A stretch of 64,000 nucleotides of DNA from Enoplolaimus lenunculus (Eukaryota > Nematoda > Enoplea > Enoplida > Thoracostomopsidae). Location of the stretch: assembly GCA_030248215.1 (NCBI GenBank), contig JASANG010003492.1, positions 35,596-99,595 of the forward strand, written 5' to 3'. The notes under the pieces were generated by a model. The model was not told the DNA's origin and did not search any database. It was given only the letters and a program-made list of their open reading frames with translations. Shown piece after piece: positions 1 through 10,200 of the stretch; the stretch's first letter is position 1, and the number at the start of each line of letters is the position of its first letter. The position numbers were made by a program, and so were the translations under genes.

Positions 1-204
1 TCCCGCATACGTATTTTAGGCAGCGTTCCCGCAGATTTGCGTATCCATATGCAAATTTGCTTCTATACTTCTAAATGCAAATTTCTGAAGATAGAAGATT
101 GATGTTTATTGTTTCTTTGCGTTGTTATTCTATAAGACAGAGCCTGTTTGCTTTATACGTATATGTTAACATGTATGTAATTTGTATATTGTCTTGCGCA
201 GGCA

Positions 205-948
205 TCAATTTTGATGCATATTTTCCTCTGCGGATGGTGGATCCCGGGGTCCATCATTTCTACCGGACCCACACGGGCTAAAAAATTTATATTGGAATTA
301 AATACACAATTGTCAACAAGTTTCTAGGCTTAAGTAGGGACTTGCTTGAAGAAATCCTTCCAACCGTATGCCAAAACAGAGTGTATTTTAAGAAAGTTGC
401 ACATGTGAGCAACTACGAATTACTAGTGAATTACGTATAAAAATAGCCCGAGCTGACTCTGACGTCTTGTGGAGATTTTACACTGCGTATACACGTAGTA
501 ATTGTTAATTCACAGAACATTGCGAACGAATTTATGAATACAGATTGCTCTAAGTTACTCACAGTCTATTCTATGTGACAAGGAGTTAATGATTTCACCA
601 GCGGCGGATCCAGGAATTTCTGACAGGGGTGCCGGGTGGTAACTGTTATGAAACGCAAAAATCATAAGGCAGAAACCTTATCATTTTATAACCAAAAAAT
701 TTTGAGAGGTGAAAAAATTGTAAAGTAGGAACTTTACCATTTTATCGCAATAAAATTTCTGATGGGGGCGTACGCACACCTCCCCCTGCCCCCTCTGGAT
801 CCGCTAGTTGTTTTCACGTACTGTTTCCATGCTGCAGCGCGTTCTGCAAATAATTGTCGTGGACCAATTGTTGTTGACAATTGTTTTTGATTAGTTGAAG
901 TTGCCGTTGTTGTTGTTGTTGTTGTTGTTGTTGTCGTCGTTATTGTTT

Positions 949-982
<34 letters not shown>

Positions 983-1194
983 CGTTATTGTTGTTTTTGT
1001 TGTTGTTGTTGTTGTTGCGGTAGTTGTTGTTGACTGAGGTTCAGGTGGTCGAGTTGTCTGTTGCGGCGTTGGAGCTTTGCACTGAGTCATTTTACGCCCA
1101 AATGCTTCTAATAAGGGGTCAATATCGCGTCCCACAAACACTCGCTTCTCCGATCTTCCAATTTGTGTTAAAGTATGTCTGAAAGAAGATTTGT

Positions 1195-1230
<36 letters not shown>

Positions 1231-4200
1231 TTAATAATGATAAAAGTAATAATAGTTATAAAAATAATAATAGTAATAATAGTTATAATAATAATAATAA
1301 CAATAATAATAATAATCGTAATGACACATGGTGTGCTACATAACAGGTAGTTTGGCAGGGCCGCTGGGCCGATGCTAGAATATTCGAAAGTTTTTTCAAA
1401 TCCAATTCGAATCAACACAAAAATTTTCTCTGACCCTTCTTTCACATTTTTCGTCTTAATATACAAAGATATTAATTGTGTAGCTCCTATTTGGTTAGAT
1501 ATACAGACCTAAATTTTTCAGCAGAGGCATTCAATGGTTTTCAATGAGTTACAAGCATGGTTGAAAATCCTCTAGGGTGGCCAAAATATTTCCAGGAAGG
1601 GACTTAGCCCCCTCTGGCTTCACCTTGGCTACGGACCCGTAAATATGAGGTGGAAAATTTTTTAGGAGCGGCATTCAAGGATTTGCGATGATTTACAAGC
1701 GAAGTTGAAAATTTCTAGGTTGCAAAATTTTTCTAAGCGGGGATGAGCCCCCCTCTGGCCCCACTAATCGTATTACTGTTAAGTTCAGATACATCCCACA
1801 ATTTTTGATTAAGTCAACAATAAAAGCTACACTCGTTCGTCAAGTGCAGAATAGAACCAAGGTGGAAACTAGTTGATCCGACCCGTAGCCAGCTCAACTT
1901 GCGAGGGTAGGCAAAATATTGTTCAGGAGTCGCATATAAAGGTTTTCGTTGACTTATAAGCAAGGTTGAAATTTTGCTTTGGGGGGGTGTCAAAACTCTT
2001 CCGGAGGGTGGGCTGAGCCCCTCTAGCCTCGCTTCGGCTACCAGACAGCAGTTGATCCACAATGACTTACACATTTACGGGTTCGTTGACTCCAACTGCG
2101 TAAATTTCAACACCATTCATAGCGTCCAAATCTTGTGATGGCTGTTCAACCGAGTCTTGACTAAATCCGTCGGTCATAACAACGACGTGTAACGGAACGT
2201 TTTCACTAAAATTAAAATAAATTTTAATTAAAAGCCATATTCAAACGTTCAAGTGTAGATTAAGCGTACTTGCAAAAATATGTTCCTAAGCCTAAGCCTA
2301 AGCAAAAAATTGTAATCTAGAATCTAAACATACTCTTTTAAAGTCCTCCCAGAAACCTGGACGCCCCTTAATGTAACATGGGCAATATATACAATACGGA
2401 GTTCGATGATAGATAGTGCATTGTTTTGGCTGTCAAGACCTACGTATAGACCAGGGCCGTAACTGCAACATAAGCATATCCCTAAGCCTAAGCCTAAGCC
2501 AACGATAGCAAGAGTTTTCCAGGTAAGGCCGATCTTAGATATCATTTGCAAGTGGGCATCACTCAAATTTTCAGCTAAAAATACAGCTGTCTGCTGCCCA
2601 TCGCGGGATCGCCCAGGCGCCTCACCCTTGAGACCGCTCCTAACCGTGGCAAATCCTTATCCCTGCGCTGTATTCAAAGGCAACTTTAACGCAGCGGAAA
2701 CGTTACCGTCGAGCTTTACGTGCGTAATCTCTTGCAAACTGCAACGCAACACCAGTTGCAGTTGTTCCGCCAAAGCTACGCATTTCGTTGACTGCATTCT
2801 CAACATCATCGTTATTGCCAAAATTATCGAGACCAAACACAATTAACCGACGTGTATGTAATCCTGAGGCAAAATAAACCAAGCCTTAACAGGAGTTACG
2901 CTATTCGTTATATTATCTACAATACAGATAGCAAACTTTTTAAAATAATGCAGTTGCAATTAACAAAAACTTCAGTATTTTGCGAAAAAAAACGTTAGTT
3001 AGCCGGAAAATTATGATTTCTAAGCAGGGCCGGAGCAACCACCCCCATACCCCCATTTGAGAGTGGGACTGCCGCCTCTAAAGTGGCTCCCACCCTAACT
3101 GGTTGAAATAATAAGCGCTTAAGTTTTAAAATGCGGCTGGCTTCTCGCCCGATTCGCGCGCGAGTTTGGTAACCCTCACCCTGGAATTTGAAGGTAGCCA
3201 CTGCCCCTGTCTGCTCCGGCACTGTTTTCAAGACAATTCGTCGCCTGGCAACTTGTCGCACAACGGTGTTCGTAAGCCTATTAAAATAGTTTTGCATAAT
3301 CTCAAGCGTAATCATAAGCCTTAAGCCTAAAGTATAATGATGGGCGACGATTTGCATAGTCGATAAAATTTCGAATTACAAGCTGTCTGTTAACGTATTG
3401 TAGTGATAATGGAAATTATAGACGTCGGCACACATGCAGTGGGGTACAGCTTGCTGTTTTCGATTTCGTAAGAAATATATCCCATATAGGAAGATATACA
3501 AAGTTAACCCTTTCTCACATGAATATCTTCTATTTCCCCTGAGACCTACTTTTATGCTAGGATTCGAACTCCAGTGACTGGAGTGGGAGGCGTATACCAT
3601 CACCACTCAGCTATAGGAGCTTGACGCTCGAGTCCGAGGGGGCTCTCACGTCTTGTGGTGATTTAGTACTTTGTATACGTGTTGCAATTGTTAAACACGG
3701 TGCGATATATACTATTTAACGTATATACACTGCGCTGAGTTGCCTACAGGCAACTCAATGTAAGAAGGGGTTAACTACAAATGTAATAGATTATTTCAAC
3801 TTTTCTTCACTGTATCCTATAATTTGCACGCCGAATATCTAGCACCCACGCTGGTGCAGGCTGTGGAAGTACCACAATCGACATTATACTCAGCGCGCGT
3901 TGAAGTGAACGGAAATTTAAAGTGTCGCAAATGAAAATATAATATTACAAAAAAAATTACTTTTAAGAAACTATGGAAGGAAAGTGTACAAAGTTTCAAC
4001 CATAACTTTGAGGACGCCCATGTATAGAACAGGGCCGGATCGTTTTCCTGCGGGGCTGCAAAAGAATCCATTTAATCGTTAGACTAACTTTTTTGCTTGG
4101 GCTTTAGGCTAAGGCTTAGGAATATGCTTATATTACTGTTCTGGCTGTGTTCTATACACTGCAAAAATGGTGAGTCAAATTGACTCTCTCCTAAATAGGC

Positions 4201-7200
4201 TCTGCGGTACTACACAATCTGAGTCAAATTTGACTCCGTCAGAGTCAAATTCGATTTACTGAATCGCATGTTTTATTTGACTCAGTTTGTGTAGTCCAGT
4301 ACAGCCAGCCTATTTCGGAGTGAGTCAATTTGACTCGTCATTTTTTGCAGTGTACATGGGCCATTTTGAGCATAAAAATACCGAGAATTTTTCGCTGATT
4401 GCCTAACAAAAACGGAAACGGACACTGATTTGAACGGCTTTAACTGTAAACTAAAATCTTTACCGGCATACTGAATCATACCAACTCGATGAACACGCGG
4501 ATGAACAACAACGCGTTTGATCAGCCGTCGGATAAAATCAACTTGAAGCTTATAGTTGTCTTTGACCGAGCCTGATCCGTCGACAACGAACAAAATGTCA
4601 GCTGCGCAGTCTATAAAAAAGCATATTTTTTAAGTTTATTTTTTAATTTAGAATTGGACTAATTTTTAGAGTTTCTCTTCACGATTAGGTTTCAAACTGA
4701 CGAACACATGCAATTGCAGATCTCAAAATTGACATAAAAATAGAATAAATCAAATGCGAAAAATGTACTGATAGTTGAAGCTCACAGTTCACTGGTTCGA
4801 AAGCTATAAGACCTATTGCCAGCTGGTGACAGGTGTTTATAGACATTTGAGAGTACGGACCCAGTGTTTTCAGTATAACATCATTCAACGCTAATAGGCT
4901 GAAGCTTAGGAATACGCTTAATCTACAGTTTACGGTCCTAAAAGTAACATTGATTATTTACTCTTACATTTTAGAATCAAAAAGTATTTTCAACGTATTC
5001 GACATGGCACACGCCCTATGTTGACTTTTATTGTTTCAGAATCGGAACGGAGCAGTGAAAAATATTGGTTTTTTGTATTGGGACAGAGATTCCAGTTGCA
5101 CCACAGTACAGTATTTCAGTTTTCCGTGATGGACCTTCATACTTACCAACATCTGGACCGTCGGCAATTTTGCTTTGATGTTTCGGTAAAAACACACGCC
5201 CAAATAAAGCGTCAGGACTACGGCCGCCCTGGCGTGGGATATCAAATCGATTTCGGTTGACCACTGATTTTGACACGGCGCTCTCGATCAGCTTTGTATT
5301 TAGCACTCGTCGAGATTTTGCCACCTTTGCGGTTTCTTGTGATGACGTTGATTTCCATGCGATTGTTTTGGCACGCTTCTCGTCATTTTTCGACAAAGAT
5401 GATCCATCTTGGAATTGTGGCGCGCTTTCACTGTTTCGACTATTGCCTCGTTTGTTTTGTCGCCTAAGGTTGTCGTAGGCGCGTTTTCGTTGTTGTTGCC
5501 ACGAGCTGTTTTGGTTTGACTTTGACGTTCGTGTGTCTTTGCTTTGGATTTCCTCGTGGTTCCGTTGAGATGAACTTTTGTGTTTGGTGTCTTCTTTACT
5601 CTTGTTTGATCTTCGTTGCTGGCTGCTGGTTTTCGCTGTTGATTTTTCAGCTACATCGCTTTTGGGTCTTTTAATCCTGTGAATCTTTGAAATTTGTGTT
5701 CGAATTTCATTTGTTGATGCTTCTTTGATCACAACGTCGTTCGTCAACTCACGTGATTGGTTGATTTTCTTCGTTTCACTTTCTGTTACCTTGTCGCGAG
5801 ACATTTTTCCTATTCGATTATGTTTGCCACGTTGAGTTGTTGCGATCGCACTTAACGTAGTACGCGACGATGAAGACGCCGCGGTGAAATCATCACTCAA
5901 ATTTCCCACAGTCTTCCGGACGCTGTCTGGCTGTTCTGAGCTAAGACTACCATTCCTATTACCAGCTTTATCACTATGGTAGGGTTCGAATCTCACCTTT
6001 GAACGCCCGCGTTCCTTGTGGGTAACCGCAGCATCAATCATATCTCGAACAGCGGTAAACAATGTTTTCAAACTGCTGGAAATAATCGTTTCATTTGTGG
6101 ATTTTGCTGTATTCTTCGAGTTGAATTCAGTCGTTGAAATATTGACCCAAGAAACGTTTTGAGACCCATCTCCACTTTCCAAGGGTAAGCTGTTCCCAGA
6201 GTGTTTCGCTTCGGATCTATTCAGTTTCTGTATTGATCTAGTTTCCACCTGTTCTGTCTTTGCAGATCCGGTCTCGGCATGGTTTCTGGATGCAGTTGTT
6301 GCCGTTATACCCTTCTTATGAACCACAGGGCGGCTTGGTCGTTTACCAACGTTCTTTCCAGTTTTTGCTGAAGTTTTCGGCCGTCCTGGCTGTTTGCTTT
6401 TTTCATTTCGCCGTCCACTTTTGCCGTTACGTTTGGGATTCGCAACACGAGCTGTCAGGAACAATTTGTTGGTTTTGTTGTGCGATTTGTTACCAACCTG
6501 AGTTGCTGATTTCTTGTCTACCATTGATTTTTTTATCATTGTTTTTGTTGCTGTTGTTGCTTTTGCTTTTGTTGTTTTTTCAGTTGATATTTTAGACTTT
6601 TGAGCGTTAGCATTTTCGTCCGATTGTGTCAAAAAGTTAGTTTCAACAATTTCATCAAACATGCTACCAGGCGGACATTCTTCAGCGTTTGTTAGTTCAA
6701 GCAACGAATCTTGGAGCCTATCAACTTCGTATGGCCAAAATTGATCATCTCGTGTGCGATTGGTATAAAGATCGAATTCAAATACGGAAGGGCTTCCACT
6801 GAATGTTGCGACAAGGATGTGAGCGTTTCGTAACTCAACTAATTTTCGTATTTCACGTTCAATATTTTCAATGTAATTTTGTGAATGACCATCACTTATC
6901 AGTAATACTACATTTTTCGCGTTCTTTCGCGCACCTAAAACACAAATTTCGACTACGATTTGAGACAATGGCTCACGTATAGAACAAGGCCGGATCGGTT
7001 TCCAGCGGGGTCGTAATAGTGTCAGTTTAAGCTTTAGACTAACTTTTTTGCTTAGGCTTAGGCTTAGGAATAGGCTCATTCTTACGCTTAGGCTTAGGCT
7101 TAGGGTTAGGCTTAGGCTTAGAAATATGCTTATACCGCTGTTCCGGCCCTGTTCTATACACTGGCCGAGACAATTGTACTTAATCGCACTGATTACGACA

Positions 7201-10200
7201 ATGACAATTTGTCGGCCGACAGAATGAGTACGCCTAGCTTAGTAGCTGCTATCCAAAGTCGACGGTTAGGGTTGTGCTGTACTCGCTGCAGGCCGCCGGA
7301 CGCCGCCGCCCGGTAGGACAAAATTTGTTTCTTAAAAATTTTCGCACGCCATTAAATTGGACTGAACTATCATTGGTTGAGTTTAACCAACGAATAAGTG
7401 TATATTTGACTTTGGTGGCTAATCCACAGGTTCTGATATGGGGGCACCATATAGTGCAAAAACGTGCAATCCAAGCGAGCAGGAAGCCGAACGCAATTTT
7501 ATTACTAAATCTTATACACTTAGTTTGAGTCTAGATCACTGTTGCAGGGCCACGCTGGAGTGGCTATCAAACGTACATCCGTAGATCAGCCTTCGGCTCC
7601 GGCTTTGGCAAAAAAATTGACCTCCGGTTCCGGTACAATTTCTACCTGAGGTTGCGGCAATTTCGTTTGTGAAAGTTTCGTAATTTTATAAAAACTGTAC
7701 GTTTCGATGCGTTTACTTTTAACCTTTGGTACAAGTTTTATGCGTTATCGGCATTTTTCAACCAAATAACATAGTAACCCATCATTAATATTGAAAACAT
7801 TTTAGAAATATTTGTTAAAATTACCAAATTAATCAATTTTTTTACCAAATTTAACTTAAGTTTCGATTTCATACTCCGGCTTAACTTCCGTCGTCGGCAA
7901 ACTGTCGATTTCTGGCTCTGGCAGTTTTTAGCTCCGGTTGCACCTTGGTTGGGTTACCACGTTGATGAACCAGGGTATACCAGTTTTAGGTAAATATACC
8001 TGCAGCTGCAGCTGGTCAGTTCTTACCTTTTGAAGGTTGAAATTGATCGAACGTTTCGCGTAGTGCCGCAACGACATTAGTTGTACTCCCGAAGAATTTT
8101 AACGATTTAATTTTGTTTACCAACGCCGTTTTTGTTTGTGTATCCTGTAAATAAAAAACATAAATATTAATCAAACGTGCTATTTTGGACGTAGATTAAG
8201 CATATTTTTGAAAAATGTTTTGCATGCTCGTCTAATAAATATTGATTTTATGCTCGCGTGTGCCTAACTAAAGTTGAGTGTAAAACGATTTTTCACAATA
8301 TTTACAGATGCGTGGCGGCTATTTTCAACTGCGACTCTAATGCTTCAACCTTCAAACTACCCCATATTACTTTAACAATACTCTTAAACAAACACGACCG
8401 CTTGGAATCACCCAGACTCGTAGCCAGAGGGAGCCAACGGGAGGTCAACCCCTCTTGTTCAATTTATCTCGCCCAGCAGAAGTTTTAGGCTTTACTCAGA
8501 GTCATGTGAAATATGTGCTCGAGGGATTGATCCGTGCACAAAATCTCTAACTAAAAGTTTTAGCCCCGCTTGTAAACCTTATGGATAATCCTCGCAAGAG
8601 CTTTGCGATAAATTTTCTCGTCTTCTAAACAAGATCCGTAGCTAGCGCAACATGCTAGGTGGCTAAAAGTTTTTCCGAAGGGGCATGCAAGGATTGTTCA
8701 AGATTTACAAGCGAGCTGGAAACTTCTTCAGGTGGGCCAATCTTTTGCCAGGAGGGCTTACCCACTACCCCCATGTGGCCAAGGGCCTGGCTCTAACATG
8801 ATTAGCTGGCTACGAACACAACCTAGATACCAAAACGAACCTTAAAGGTATAGACAAGTTTTGAATTGCGATTAAACTGCACAATTGCAACATGTACTCC
8901 ACGCCGTCGCTTAGGCGATATGGGAAGTGCATTGATTGCAGATAACGCTAAATTGCGTTGCTTATCGTAGTCGTCACGAACGCTACTGGAGCTATCGATG
9001 ACCAGAACAATGTCTGTCGGCTGTTCGGTACAGATTTCGTAGCTTAGATCCAATGGACTGTTGACTAAAACAGTGAATGATAATAATAATAATAACAATA
9101 ATAATACTAACACTAATACTAATAATAATAATAATAACAATAATAATAATGATAATAATAATAATATTAATAATAATAATAATAATAGTAATAATAATAA
9201 TAATAATAATGATAATAATAATAATAATTAGTAATAATAATAGTAATAATAATAATAAAAATAATAATAATAATTAATAATAATAATAGTAATAAAAATA
9301 ATTAATAATAATAATAGTAATAAAAATAATAATAATAGTAATAATATATAATACTAATACTACTAAGAATAATAAAAATAATATTAATAATAATATCGTC
9401 GGCAACAACAATAACAACAACAACAATAACCGTGGCGGATCCATCAATTTCGGAAATGGTAAGTCTGGCAGAATTGAATTTTGAACTCAGTTTGTGTAGT
9501 CCGGAAAAGCCGATTTCGGAGAGAGTCAGTTTGACTCACCCTTTTTTGTAGTGAACGATATCGTGAGTAATTCAAGTACGATACCGCACGGTGACTTACG
9601 GCGACGGACTGCGATGGACGACGCCGCACATCATCAGTAGTATAGCGCCACCCTAGGGTGTTAATATATGTCTTCTTTCTGTGCCGTTTGGCAACGTAAG
9701 AAGGATGGGCACCGAGAACAGCACTTTAGAAATATTTCGGGTCAAAATCATTTCGGATAAGATGACTTTATTATGCCACAGAAAGCTTCGTATCCACTGG
9801 ATACTGCATTCAGACACAATTAAGCCAGGCCGAGTACCCGTACCCCTAGAAAACTATGATTCTTTTAAAAATGCACAAATCGACCGAAGGTGTACAATTC
9901 AACTGACCATTGCTACTACTGGAGTCCCAACAACCCCCACGACTACGTCTCTTTGTCGCAGCTGCACCGTTTGTACACTGACTGCAAAAAATGGTGAGTT
10001 TAATTGACTCTCTTCGAAACAGGATTGTTTCTGACTACACAAACTGAGTGGGCTTTTCCTGACTACACAAACGGAGACAAAATCCGACTCCGCCCAACTC
10101 AAATTGATAAAAAATTGACTCAAGCGGAGTCGAATTTTGACACCGTTTGTGTAGTCAGGAAAAGCCTATTTCGGAGAGAGTCAATTTGGCTCATCATTTT

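Noticed and set aside
2995-3357. A 120-codon minus-strand frame rich in Arg, Ala and Val
   Set aside because: It contains an 'agcagggccggagc' transposon-like stretch, fits no vWA phase, and I recognise no domain; it may be an old element inside the intron.
3540-3625. Functional tRNA gene on the minus strand
   Set aside because: Promoter boxes are present but the T-stem mispairs, and the same unit with flanks recurs at 60838, as expected for a SINE.
6260-6595. Plus-strand frames opposite the vWA gene's large exon
   Set aside because: Shadows of the Lys/Ser/Thr-coding minus strand; Leu/Phe-rich as expected from its complement.
9077-9277. Poly-Ile and poly-Leu open frames here, at 1194-1466 and at 42317-42526
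   Set aside because: Translations of triplet microsatellites in introns.
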